This document shows, piece by piece, positions 38,452 through 48,294 of a DNA stretch of 64,000 nucleotides. The notes beneath the pieces are model-generated. The model saw only the letters and a program-made list of their open reading frames with translations. It searched no databases and had not been told where the DNA came from. Position 1 is the stretch's first letter; every line of letters begins with the position of its first letter. The DNA comes from Bradyrhizobium arachidis. GTDB lineage: Bacteria; Pseudomonadota; Alphaproteobacteria; Rhizobiales; Xanthobacteraceae. The stretch covers positions 1,054,001 through 1,118,000 of the forward strand of contig NZ_CP077970.1 in assembly GCF_024758505.1 (NCBI RefSeq). The letters run 5' to 3'. A program made the translations under genes and the position numbers.

Positions 38452-41400
38452 ATGTCTCGCTTGCGACGATGGATCCTGGCTACGGCCCTAACGCTGGTCG
38501 CGTCGCACGGCAACGGACAGCAAACCGCGGATTCTGCGATTGAGCAGGCCAGGCAACTTCTGGATCGTGGAGCCTATGGCGCCTCGCTTTCGGCTCTAGA
38601 CAGTATTCCAGCTTCGACCGCACTGAGCCAAACGGAGCGCCGGAGCATCGCCACGATCCGTGCGGAAGATCTCTTCGGCCAGGGGAAATTTGACGATGCG
38701 GTAGCTCCCGCTCAGACAGCGCTCGACGCCTCCGACGGTCTCTCGAAGCAGGATATGGCCGATGCTCTGTTCCTGGTCGCCAAGGTCGCCGTAGCGGGCG
38801 ATGGTTCTCCTACGGAGGCGCTCGAACGGGCGCTGAAGGCCGCCGTCGAAGCGGACGGTCCTGACGGCCTGCGAGCGTTGCGCGTCAAGGACAGGGTCGC
38901 GCTGGTCATGTCCACTTCCAGCGCAGCCGAGGCGGAACAGATGATGCGCGACGTGATCGCAAATGCTGATCGACTCCCGGATAATTTCGCGCGCGACAAA
39001 TTGCGGTTCGGCAACACCCTCGGAATTGCGCTTCTACGCGAAACGAAATTCGATGCGGCGCGCGAGGTGCTATCCCCCGTCTACGATGGGCGGGTCAAGC
39101 TGCTATCGAAAAGTCACCCTGAAACGCTGGAGAGCGAACACACGCTCGGCTACGTGTTGCGTCGGCTCGGACGCACTCAGGAAGCCGACGATCTGTTGAC
39201 CGAAGCGCTTCGGCTGCGAATTCAGGTGCTGGGTTCCGACCATCCCGACACCCTCGTCACGCGGACGATAATCGTAAGGCAGCTCCTCGACAAATCGAAG
39301 TTCGACCAAGCGCTGAATGAATCCCGCGCGATAACCGCTGCCCTCACCGCGCGTCTGGGGGAGAAGAACGTGCGGACGATCGAGGCGATGTCTGATCTGG
39401 CTGACGCGCTGTCCCGCAGTGGCCGGGTGTCCGAAGGGATCGAGACCAGTAAGCGTGTCTATTCGCTTGCCGTGGAAGCGATCGGGGAGACGAAGCCCGA
39501 AACGATGAACGTCGGCCACCAGTACGCGGGATTGCTCTACCAATCCGGACGGTACGGCGAGGCCTTATCGCTGTTCCAGCGGATACTCCGGGCCACGAGC
39601 GCCCAAGTCGGCGACGACAACATCGATACGATTGCGACCTTGCACAACATCGCGGCCGTCTTATCCGATCTCGGCAGAAACGACGAGGCTATCGAAATCT
39701 ATCGCTACTCCGCCTCGGTCCTCGCCAACTAGCTTCCGGATACCCATCCCGCTCGCCTGAGCGTGCAGAACAATCTTGCCCTGGCTCTGCGAAGCGCCGG
39801 CCGATACGCCGAGGCGTTCGATACGGTCACCGAAGCCGTTCGTTTGCGGACGGCCGCGCTGGGACCTGAAAATCATCTGACGCTGCTGTCGCGCAGCAAT
39901 CAGGGCGCAGTCCTGGCGGCTTTGGGGCGGTACCCCGAGGCGATATCCACCCATCGCGACGTGTACGCCATCAGGATACGTAAGTTCGGCGAGACGAATC
40001 CGGAAACAATTAAGAGCCTGCATAACCTAGCTTCGACGCTTGGCGACGCCGGACAACGAACGGAGGCGCGGCAGCTCTTCGAGAAGGTCGTCGCACTCCG
40101 CACCCAGTTTTTGGGTCCTCGCAATATCACGACGGTCATCTCCATGCGCGGACTCGCCGACGTCATGTTCGCGAACGGTGATCTTGACGAGGCCAGGTTG
40201 ATGTATCGCCGGATCGTCGATGCGGCCGAGACCCTGCGCTCCGAGGGTGGTCTGTCGGACGCGCTGCGTAGGACGTTCTTTTCGACTATCACGCCCGCCT
40301 ACAAGACGCTCGCGGTGCTGGAAGCTCGATCCGGAGACTTCGAGGGAGCAATGAGGGTCGCGGAGCTTTCGAAGGCTCGCACTCTGATCGAAACCTCCTC
40401 CACGCGCGGCACCGCGCGGAGCTCTCTCACTGACACCGAACGAGCCGCTCTGTCCGATCTCGAATTCAGGATCGCGACGCTAGACGGCCGCATTCCGCTT
40501 GTGTCCGACGTCGCCCTGCGTTCCGATCTGGAGGCGCAGCGCAACGGACTGTCGGCGGACTTCGCCAACCTGGATCAGGCGCTTCGTTCGAAGTACCCGC
40601 TCTACCGGGAAGCGGTCGATTTCAAGCTGGCGGACGCGAAGGACGCGATCTCGCTCCTGTCCACAGATGGGGTGATCCTCGATTTCGTGCAGGGTGACCC
40701 AGACCTGATGCTCATCTGGATCGACGGGCAAGGTCGACGAGGTGCCGTGGTCTTTCCACCCTATGCCAATCTGCCTTCGACGTTGGAAGCGTACCGTGCT
40801 GCCTTGGCACGACCGGACGGCGTCGCCGGGTTGCGTTATCCGCCGCCCGGAACGCCGAGAAATCTTGTCTGGAAACTCAAGGACGGCTCATTCCGGATGC
40901 AGTCCGCAGAGGACGGTGCGGTCGAAGGTGCGAAACTCGTTGGCGACATCGAAGAGATCAGAGACGAGCTGTCGTCCTGGTTCTCCAAAGCACTTCCCGC
41001 GGAAGTTCTGAAGGCGCATCGTTGGTACGTCAGCCCGGACGGGCCTCTTGCCTTGATTCCGCTGGATACGCTGAAGATCGGCGGTTCATTCTTGATCGAA
41101 ACGCACGACATTTCTTCGATCCAATCGATTTCCCTGATGAACTTGTCGAGAGAGCGTTTGAAGCGCTACGCGCAAAGCGAACGCTCTCCAATGCTGGCGA
41201 TAGGAGACCCGACGTATTCTGTGGCGCCGCCGGAGAAGCCGTCGTCCGGAATCGACGCTCTGCGCGGCCCCACCGAAGGCGCGGCGGGTCGAATCACCTG
41301 GCCGAACTTGCCCGGTTCGGCCAAGGAGTTGAGCGAACTGGCGTCACTGTTCGATCTGAAGACCGGTAAGGACCTGTTTTCAGGTTCGGACGCATCGAAG

Positions 41401-41886
41401 ACGACCGTACGGCGCCTGCAGGATGAGAACCGATTGCAGCAATATCGCTACGTGGTGTTTTCGACGCACGGATATCTCAATCAGCAGAACCCCGATCTGA
41501 GCGGTATCGTTTTGTCACAGACCAATCTGGGCGAGAACGAGGACGGATACCTGCGGGCCTCGGAGCTGTCGGCATTCGATTTCCGTACCGATCTCGTCTT
41601 CCTCTCCGCGTGCGAGACGGGTGTCGGGAAGTGGGTGTCCGGCGAAGGTATTCTAGGTCTGCCATTCTCGCTCTATGCAGGAGGAAATGCGGGCACCATT
41701 CTCACGCTGTGGCCGGTGCTCGACGGCAGTACCGCGGAGTTCGTCGAGCGCTTCTTCCGGAAACTGAAGGATGGAAAGCTGGCCGGCGTCGCTCTATCCG
41801 AGACGAAGCGGGAATTCATCGCCGAGGCTGACGAAACCAAGCGCCGGCCGGTGGTCTGGGCACCATTCGTGTACTATGGAGACTGA
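38452..41886 (+). pseudogene. Secreted TPR-CHAT caspase-like protease gene with one in-frame amber stop
   Basis: Without the stop this would be a protein of about 1144 residues: a signal peptide (WILATALTLVASHGNG), long TPR arrays (residues 30-560), then a CHAT protease domain. The CHAT catalytic His lies in VVFSTHGYLN and the Cys in FLSACETGVG, both present. A single TAG at 39730-39732 interrupts the frame; reading continues in the same frame on both sides with TPR sequence (IYRYSASVLAN | LPDTHPARLSVQNNLALALRS), so the ancestral codon was probably CAG. No indel is needed. This may be a genuine recent nonsense mutation, a sequencing error, or a suppressed stop. Possible translation products are a TPR-only half and a downstream CHAT half. 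Confidence 0.85.
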
Positions 41887-41949
41887 GCGATGCGTGGCCC
41901 GCACCCGGATAATGATAAGGCGTGAAGTTCACCGTGCGATCTTATGCAT

Positions 41950-42570
41950 GGCTGTAGCTGTTTTCGAATCAACGCCTGACGACCGCGACAGAAATGTGAG
42001 GATCGGATCGAATCCTGATGGATGGCTGTTCACCACGTTGGATAGTTCAGCATGCCGCATCGTTAGCCTTTTTACCGACAGCGACCTGTGGTCCGCCTCG
42101 CCGTGGAGGCGTTCGGTTTTGAGCAACTTTGCCGACCTTGACATTCTGCAGCCTCTCAAGAAAAAGGCGAGCGACGCTGTGCTACCAGATTGTGGCCCGC
42201 GGGATCGCTCGCGCTTGAGCAAGCAGTGGTTCCTGGCATGCTGGCGATTGGCGATGCCGCGCAAACCAGGGACCCGCTGTGCTCCCAGGGGATAGTCGCG
42301 GCGATGGAAAGCGCGGAGACAGCGTCGACCCTGCTGGCGATGGATTTTATGCAAAACCAGTTGCGAGCAGCAGAGCTTTATGAATATGAGCGCAGGCGGC
42401 AGCTAGCCCGCTACCTTCAAGACAGATACGCGTACTACCGGACTGAGCAGCGCTGGGCGTCACAGGAGTTTTGGCGCCGCCGACACGATCGCACCGAAAT
42501 CGAACGAGCCATTCGACCCCTGGCACCACCCCGTTCGAAAGACACAAAAGCTTTCTCGGACTCCGTATAG
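41950..42570 (+). pseudogene. Remnant of a FAD-dependent oxidoreductase (LodB/halogenase-like)
   Basis: The first part (about 41950-42185) reads RIGSNPDGWLFTTLDSSACRIVSLFTDSDLW, the middle of a flavin monooxygenase. Reading then moves to another frame near 42185 and continues as WPAGSLALEQAVVPGMLAIGDAAQTRDPLCSQGI (the FAD GD motif), with the characteristic RYAYYRTEQRWASQEFWRRR ending. The FAD-binding N-terminus (GxGxxG) is absent. LodB-type flavoproteins modify Trp or Cys residues of a partner protein, which is of interest next to a peptide-modifying cluster. Truncation and frameshift make it non-functional as it stands. Confidence 0.75.
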
Positions 42571-42672
42571 AGCAGAGCTTGGGAAAAGTGATGTTCCGAG
42601 GTCGGCTTCGCTTGAGTGCAACCTGTTCGAGGGCTGATGCCACAACCCTGCACGGACCAATGATGACCCCGC

Positions 42673-43113
42673 TCAACCTCGAGCCCGCGCGATCATTCCC
42701 CGCGTTCGCAGACCATTGGAATACCCGAGGCATTCGATCTCAATGTTCGACCAGCCGTCGGTATGAGCGCCGCGAATTGCCTGGAGGACGATAGTTTGCA
42801 TGGGACTGAACGTCTCTTCGATTATCGGGATAGTTCGCTCCGGCTTGGCGTTGCCACACATGAACACATCCAGCGCTGCAAAACAGTTTTCAGGCCAGGT
42901 ATGGATACTTATATGGCTCTCGGCCAGTAGTACGACGCCAGTGACGCCCCCATGGGGCTCGAATTTGTGGAGATGAACATGCAGCAGGGTTGCCCCAGCC
43001 TGTAGCGCTGCATTTGCCAATGCATCCTTTATGCGATCCGCGTCTTCCAAATGGCGCGCTCCCCACAGATCGATCAGCAGGTGAGTGCCGTGGGACCGCC
43101 GGTCGTGGATCAT
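42673..43113 (-). CDS. speD: S-adenosylmethionine decarboxylase proenzyme
   Basis: 146 residues, slightly longer than typical prokaryotic SpeD. The self-cleavage site Glu65-Ser66 in LLAESHISIHTWPE generates the pyruvoyl group; His71 and Cys86 (VFMCGN) are the catalytic partners. It produces decarboxylated SAM, the aminopropyl donor of spermidine synthesis. No speE lies nearby. It is divergent from, and 190 bases away from, the small precursor-like gene, so it may be regulated with the radical SAM cluster rather than belong to polyamine metabolism. Confidence 0.93.
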   Translation of the reverse strand: MIHDRRSHGTHLLIDLWGARHLEDADRIKDALANAALQAGATLLHVHLHKFEPHGGVTGVVLLAESHISIHTWPENCFAALDVFMCGNAKPERTIPIIEETFSPMQTIVLQAIRGAHTDGWSNIEIECLGYSNGLRTRGMIARARG

Positions 43114-43302
43114 CAGAGTGGTCTCGGTGAGGACGAGGAGCGGCTCAAACAGACGACAGGTGCCGTCGCAACTTTATCCTGTGAATTTCTCAAAAGACAA
43201 CTATCGAAGTGATCGTGGCAAGGTCATCATGTGGACAAGGTACAATCATTGGTGGTGACAGTTTAGTGAATGTATCCCCCGTAGCTCAAAAGGAGAGCTT
43301 TG

Positions 43303-43485
43303 ATGTCCAACAGCCCAGCTCAGCAAACACTCACTCTTGAATTGACCCCCGAGCAAAAGCAGAAACTCGAAGAATTCGCGAAAGCGACCGGCAGCAAAAA
43401 GCTGACGGCGAGTGCAGAGTTCGAGGCGGCCGTCGACACCGGCAAGATTTCGCCGGCGACGTTTCTCGTTGGAAATGCGATCTAA
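43303..43485 (+). CDS. Small precursor-like peptide of a radical SAM cluster
   Basis: 60 residues from an ATG with AGGAGAG at perfect spacing. The first half is a charged helix, LELTPEQKQKLEEFAKATG (residues 12-30), the kind of recognition leader used by RiPP maturases. The second half is KLTASAEFEAAVDTGKISP followed by a short hydrophobic end, ATFLVGNAI. There is no Cys, Trp or Tyr, so thioether chemistry on Cys is excluded; Phe, Lys, Asn and Val are the plausible targets. It lies 53 bases before a SPASM radical SAM enzyme on the same strand. No family is recognised. It is a candidate RiPP precursor, not a proven one. Confidence 0.75.
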   Translation: MSNSPAQQTLTLELTPEQKQKLEEFAKATGSKKLTASAEFEAAVDTGKISPATFLVGNAI

Positions 43486-43538
43486 GCATCAAACGCATCT
43501 CCAGCTTTCCGTCAGCTCCGCAAGCGTGAGTGGAATTC

Positions 43539-44777
43539 ATGCGCAAAAAAAAGCGATCGCGCATTGAAGAATTTGGTTACACACTCGCGTTTGCGGATAC
43601 TGGCGATATCGGTTTCTATTCCAAAGAGGTTGCTCCTCTGATCGAAGCAGAGGCAGAGCAGAAAGAGTTTGAACCCTTCAGGCTGGATACGGTCCCGATC
43701 GGCGAAAGCTTCCGTCTATCGGCTCCGCTGATCGTGTGGTTTGAGATAACGCGGTACTGCAATCTACCGTGTCTGCACTGTTACGTGGAAGCTGGGCCGA
43801 AAAGAACAAACGAGCTGACAACCAGCGAAATCTACGCGGTTCTTGATCAGTTGAAGGCCAAAGGCGTCTTCTCGATCGTGTTCTGCGGAGGTGAGCCGTT
43901 TGCTCACCCGGATTTCATATCCATCGTGAAATATGCTCACGAACTTGGATTTGTCATTTCGATCGCAACCAACGGCACTTACCTCTCCCAGTCGGTCATT
44001 GACGAAATCCCACGCGAAGAGTGCGTGGTCAGCGTGAGCCTGGACGGCACCGAGTCGCACAAGAAGATGCGACATCTGACAACCTATGAAGAGACGGTCG
44101 AAAAGCTGCTGTTGCTCAAGAAGAATGGAATCCGCTCCGCCGTGATGACCACGTTGACGAATTCCAATCTCGCTGAGCTTCAGGAGATCTTCGAGTTCAC
44201 GTCCCAGCAGGATCTGTTCTTTGGAATTACGCCTTTTAGTCCTGTCGGGCGAGGTAAGCGGTTTCCTCATCTGACACCGGGTAGAAATGTCGCGCAAAGT
44301 GCATCGCCGCTCTACTTCAGGAACTACCTCGACCGGATCGAAAAGATGCAGAGGATCGGCCTTTGCGTCCAGAAGTTCCTTTCCTTCTCCTATAAGCTTT
44401 CGCACGCCATGCAGCGGGAGTTTTGCGGTATCTCGCTCGCGTACATTTCGTCGGACGGTGAGGTCTACCCGTGTTCGGTTTGCATGTCCGCCAGGAAGTA
44501 TTCCGCGGGGAACTTGAGACAGCTGAGTTTTGCCGAGCTGTGGGACACGTCGTTCAATGACATCAGGGCTGTATCCTTCAAGGATTTCAAGGGATGCGCC
44601 AACTGCGAAATTGGGAGCGCCAAACACGCTTGCGCCGGCAGGTGTCCGGTCATGTCCGAGATCTACACCGGTGATCCGTTCCTATGCGGCGCGTCGGAAT
44701 TCCTGAAAGAGGCCAACAGATCAAACGGCGCAAGAATCGCGGCCCATCTTCAGTCCGTCGAGAGCGGTGATGGCTAG
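43539..44777 (+). CDS. Radical SAM/SPASM peptide maturase
   Basis: 412 residues from the ATG at 43539 (a GTG nine bases upstream is possible). The CX3CX2C motif is at Cys74, Cys78 and Cys81 (TRYCNLPCLHCYVE). A GGE SAM-binding motif follows (FCGGEPF), then SVSLDGTE. The C-terminal SPASM part is Cys-rich (CGISLAYISSDGEVYPCSVC, CANCEIGS, CAGRCPV, FLCGAS), consistent with two auxiliary Fe-S clusters, as in peptide-modifying enzymes. The N-terminal 60 residues may bind the leader of the adjacent precursor. It overlaps the next gene by 8 bases. Confidence 0.92.
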   Translation: MRKKKRSRIEEFGYTLAFADTGDIGFYSKEVAPLIEAEAEQKEFEPFRLDTVPIGESFRLSAPLIVWFEITRYCNLPCLHCYVEAGPKRTNELTTSEIYAVLDQLKAKGVFSIVFCGGEPFAHPDFISIVKYAHELGFVISIATNGTYLSQSVIDEIPREECVVSVSLDGTESHKKMRHLTTYEETVEKLLLLKKNGIRSAVMTTLTNSNLAELQEIFEFTSQQDLFFGITPFSPVGRGKRFPHLTPGRNVAQSASPLYFRNYLDRIEKMQRIGLCVQKFLSFSYKLSHAMQREFCGISLAYISSDGEVYPCSVCMSARKYSAGNLRQLSFAELWDTSFNDIRAVSFKDFKGCANCEIGSAKHACAGRCPVMSEIYTGDPFLCGASEFLKEANRSNGARIAAHLQSVESGDG

Positions 44778-45876
44778 GCCGTCGATTGCGCTTCTAAAGG
44801 AGCGAGGAAGGAGCGAGACACGAGTGCTCCTACTGCCACGGGAGATCAAAACCCTGGTCCAGGACAATTACGACGTCATGGTTGAGACGAAGGCTGCGGC
44901 GTCGGTCGGAGTATCTGACGAAGCCTATGCGGAAGCCGGAGCGCAGATCGTAACGTCAGCCGAAGCATGGCAGGCCAATCTGGTCCTCAAGTATAAGGCA
45001 CCTCTACCAGAAGAGTACCGATACTTCCGCAAGGGCTGCCATCTTGCCGCTTTCATGCATGCTGAGGGAAATCCCGGCTTGATGAACGCGCTCAAAGCAT
45101 CAAAGCTGACCGCATATGCTTTCGAATTCATCTCACGCGCAGGCGCGTATCCGGCATCGGTTTCGGATTCTGATATTGCCGGGCGGCTGGCCGTTATCTA
45201 CGCAGCATACCATCTCCAGTCTCATCTTGGCGGGCGAGGACTGTTGCTCGGCGGTGCGCCGAACGGATCGGCTCCTCACGTCATCATTATAGGTCCCGGA
45301 AATGTCGGACGAGCAGCCGCGCAAACGGCGCTCGGATTGGGCGCCCAGGTAACCTTCTTCTGTCGTAGCCCGGCGAGAATAGCGGATATCAAACAGGAGT
45401 TCGGCACGCGTGTGAGATGTCTGTTCAATCGCCCGAGCGTCCTCCGTCAGGAAGTCAAGAAGGCTGACGTCCTGATCGGTGCGATTCTGATCTCGACCTT
45501 CGACACGCCCGCGATGGTGGATGAGCGCATGGTATCTACCATGAAGCCTGGATCGGTGATCGTGGACGTCACCTGCGGCTACGGAAAAGGATACTTGCCG
45601 TCGTTCAAACGCGCAACGAGCCATCGCTCTCCTACTCTGCTGGTAAACGGCGTCTTGCATATCAAGATCGATCATTTGCCCGCGTCTGTGCCGGTAACGG
45701 CGTCCCAAGCGACGTCCGCACGTCTGATCAGATATGTCCGCAGGTTGGCCGACGTCTCCTTGCGGGGCGGCCAGTCGAGAATGATTGAACGAAGCATGAT
45801 CGCTAAAGCCGGCGAGCTTGTTCATTCCGAGCTCATTCGTCATGACGCAGTGAAAACACGAAGACCAATCACCTGA
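44770..45876 (+). CDS. Alanine dehydrogenase / transhydrogenase-family enzyme
   Basis: 368 residues, overlapping the maturase gene by 8 bases. N-terminal domain motifs are IALLKERGRSETRVLLLP and LVLKYKAPLPEEY (substrate-carboxylate Lys); the catalytic His appears in CHLAAFMHAEGNPG. The NAD domain has VIIIGPGNVGRAAAQTALGLGAQVTFF. Family members reversibly make amino acids from 2-oxo acids or oxidise them. Here it may act on a free amino acid or on a released, modified residue; that is inference. Confidence 0.88.
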   Translation: MARPSIALLKERGRSETRVLLLPREIKTLVQDNYDVMVETKAAASVGVSDEAYAEAGAQIVTSAEAWQANLVLKYKAPLPEEYRYFRKGCHLAAFMHAEGNPGLMNALKASKLTAYAFEFISRAGAYPASVSDSDIAGRLAVIYAAYHLQSHLGGRGLLLGGAPNGSAPHVIIIGPGNVGRAAAQTALGLGAQVTFFCRSPARIADIKQEFGTRVRCLFNRPSVLRQEVKKADVLIGAILISTFDTPAMVDERMVSTMKPGSVIVDVTCGYGKGYLPSFKRATSHRSPTLLVNGVLHIKIDHLPASVPVTASQATSARLIRYVRRLADVSLRGGQSRMIERSMIAKAGELVHSELIRHDAVKTRRPIT

Positions 45877-45893
45877 ACCATCCGGAGTTCGGC

Positions 45894-47453
45894 ATGTTGC
45901 AACTCGAGAGAGACCCCTCAAAGATTGAGCCGGACGTCCTCCAGTACTTCCTCGCCAAGCAGAGTGACTTCGGGTGCACGAACGTATTGCCCGCGCATCT
46001 GCCGACGACCTCGCATACAATCGATATGGCCAGGAACGCGATGACGCTCGACTACGCGATTTCCAAGGCGTATCGGATACCTTTCTATGAGAGCTCAATT
46101 GCGAGGTTCGCCAGTGACCAGAGTTCGTCAGATCGCCAGTGCGGGTCCGCCAATCTGGATTTGCCCGGCTGGTTCTTGACGGGCTCGGTCTACTCTTCGC
46201 ACCTGGATGCCATCCGCCGCGCGAGCAAGGCGGAGCTGCTGAACAGAGTGCGTGGCGCGTTGACGGACTGCATAGACTCTATTCATCTTTTTTGTCCAAA
46301 GCAGTGCAATCTGACGTGTTCAGGCTGCTACGCGTCCGCCGTTCCGATCGACAAGCACCCGTATACGGAAGAGCAGATTACCGCCTATTTTGACGGTGTC
46401 GCCAGGATCATCTCCCAGGCCCAAGCCCTGGGTGCAAAGACGATACAGACATCAGGAGACGGTGAAGTAACGGTCTTCCCGCGGTTCTTCGATCTGCTGC
46501 AGCTGGTGGCATCGTCCGGCATGCAGTGGCTGATCTTCACCGCAGGATTGATATTTTCCAGCGAAGACGCCGCTGCGAGCCATTGGAGAACATACGGCCA
46601 TTTTTCAAGCCATCACATTCGTGAGCGGATTAATCGCAATATTGCGCGGTTTGCTACGGCCGGAGTTAGCAAGCCGACCGTGCGCGCGTTCATATCCCAG
46701 ATCGAGGACTACAAGGATGTCCTGCAGATCTATCACTCGGTTTGGAGCACATCGAGCCTCGATAATTCAAGCTGGCGCAATCCCAGGACGGGAAACTATG
46801 ACTACCGTGAGGTCAACCTCGGTGATCACTCACTGGAGCTGCCAACGAGCTTGCTGGATCTGATGGCGGTGTTTCATGGCAATCATCGCAGCCGTTTCGG
46901 CGTGGAGTTTCCGGTCAGCGATGCTTCCGTTCGAGATGTTCCCGCATTAGCCAAGTTTGTGGCTCACGAGGGCCTTCGGAGCTACTTCGAGCCGGTCATA
47001 AGAACAGGGCGGGCCAGAAGGGGCAGAATTGGCGGACAAAAGTCATGGTCTTGCGAAAATGAGGCTGTAGCTTCGCAGAACGTGGCCAAACTGCTCGCAA
47101 GAAAAGAGTGCTCGTTCCGGTTCCTCCATCAGCCGATCGCCAAATTCAGAACTGGCGACGGATTCTTTGCCAGCCCAGGCACCGGTGTCGACCTGGAAGA
47201 TCTCAAGAGCCTGGGCGTGCTGGAGAAGTTGAGCGTGCGTGACAATCTGTTCGGCGCCATCCACTCGCCACTGATCGTCAATGCAAATTACAACTACACG
47301 TCCGGGTGCAAATGCAATCACTTCTCAGAGCGCCTGCTGTTCAACAGGAGCAGTCTTGCTGCGGAGTGGCAGGGCCTCGCCAGCCTATCCGCCGGCGAGA
47401 TCACCACCGCCGGTCTCATCGATCGCCTGGGTGAGGCGAACGATGTGCCCTGA
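45894..47453 (+). CDS. Second radical SAM enzyme, atypical, with Cys-rich C-terminus
   Basis: 519 residues. The radical SAM motif is at Cys138, Cys142 and Cys145 (CPKQCNLTCSGCYAS), preceded by an extra Cys134. The SAM-binding region (TIQTSGDGEVTVFPRF) is present. The 130 or so residues before the motif are a non-standard N-terminal domain. The C-terminal part has scattered Cys ending in a Cys-x-Cys (SGCKCNHF), possibly an auxiliary cluster. No clear SPASM domain is seen. It is 17 bases after the dehydrogenase gene and overlaps the next by 11 bases. The substrate is unknown. Confidence 0.88.
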   Translation: MLQLERDPSKIEPDVLQYFLAKQSDFGCTNVLPAHLPTTSHTIDMARNAMTLDYAISKAYRIPFYESSIARFASDQSSSDRQCGSANLDLPGWFLTGSVYSSHLDAIRRASKAELLNRVRGALTDCIDSIHLFCPKQCNLTCSGCYASAVPIDKHPYTEEQITAYFDGVARIISQAQALGAKTIQTSGDGEVTVFPRFFDLLQLVASSGMQWLIFTAGLIFSSEDAAASHWRTYGHFSSHHIRERINRNIARFATAGVSKPTVRAFISQIEDYKDVLQIYHSVWSTSSLDNSSWRNPRTGNYDYREVNLGDHSLELPTSLLDLMAVFHGNHRSRFGVEFPVSDASVRDVPALAKFVAHEGLRSYFEPVIRTGRARRGRIGGQKSWSCENEAVASQNVAKLLARKECSFRFLHQPIAKFRTGDGFFASPGTGVDLEDLKSLGVLEKLSVRDNLFGAIHSPLIVNANYNYTSGCKCNHFSERLLFNRSSLAAEWQGLASLSAGEITTAGLIDRLGEANDVP

Positions 47454-48294
47454 TTTCGCAGCTACGGGGAATAAGGGGGCCTCTCGGACCGGGGGCGCTC
47501 AGCCGCTTCACATTGGTTATGAAGAGAGAAGTGTATTCTACCATGACGAATTCCTTCCCTTTCCGGGTGAAGTCGAGTTCATTGCCTCTGCTGCTCGAGC
47601 GCGAGGCGGAAATGTCCTCGAGGTGCCATGCGCTTGCGGGAGATTGACGATCCCGCTTTCGCGCCACGTTGAACACATCACCGCTGTCGACCGTGATCCG
47701 CAGATGATCCTGCAATTGCAAAAGTGCCTCTCTTCGCAGGGCAGGATCGAGAAAGTAGATACTTTCGTCGCAGACATGCGGTTTCTGAAGCTGTCTTCAG
47801 TGTTCGATGTTGTCGTGTGTCCACGGGAATCGTTTCAGCTTCTCGTCAATGAGATCGATGCGCTACACGCGCTCGCATCATTCCGACGCCACGTCTCAAA
47901 GCGGGGATGTGTGATTCTTGATCTGGCGGCATTCGCGCAATCGAGCGAAGCTCTAGACGATGCGCCCGAATATTATTCGCCGGGGCTCGCCGACGACGAA
48001 GTCGTCGCAGACTGGGAAAGGCGCCTGGATGATGGCCGCACTCTCAGAAGATCGCGATCCCAACGCGTCCGTTCACCTCAACTGCTGGAGCTGACTTTCT
48101 TCCATACCCTCACAAGCGGGGCGGTAACCGAGGAATTTGTCTCAACAGTAGAGCTAAGGATCTATTCGCTCTCTCAGATCTGCGATCTGCTGAAGGCCGG
48201 CGGGCTTGAGGTGGTAGAAGCATATGGCAATTATGGGAAAGCACCCATCAGCGAAAATTCTGCTCGCTTTGTCATTTTGGCGGAAGCCAGGTGA
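47443..48294 (+). CDS. Class I SAM-dependent methyltransferase-fold protein
   Basis: 283 residues from an ATG inside the end of the preceding radical SAM gene. Motif I is GGNVLEVPCACGRLTIPL (Cys in place of the common Gly), then ITAVDRDPQMI and VDTFVADMRFLKL. The remaining core looks complete (FDVVVCPRESFQLL). It probably uses SAM or, given the nearby speD, decarboxylated SAM. The target could be the modified peptide or a small molecule. Confidence 0.85.
   Translation: MCPDFAATGNKGASRTGGAQPLHIGYEERSVFYHDEFLPFPGEVEFIASAARARGGNVLEVPCACGRLTIPLSRHVEHITAVDRDPQMILQLQKCLSSQGRIEKVDTFVADMRFLKLSSVFDVVVCPRESFQLLVNEIDALHALASFRRHVSKRGCVILDLAAFAQSSEALDDAPEYYSPGLADDEVVADWERRLDDGRTLRRSRSQRVRSPQLLELTFFHTLTSGAVTEEFVSTVELRIYSLSQICDLLKAGGLEVVEAYGNYGKAPISENSARFVILAEAR

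Noticed and set aside
38452..39732. Treating the TPR gene and the CHAT gene as two normal separate genes.
   Set aside because: The downstream part has no ribosome site or good start, and reads in the same frame with TPR sequence directly across the single stop codon.
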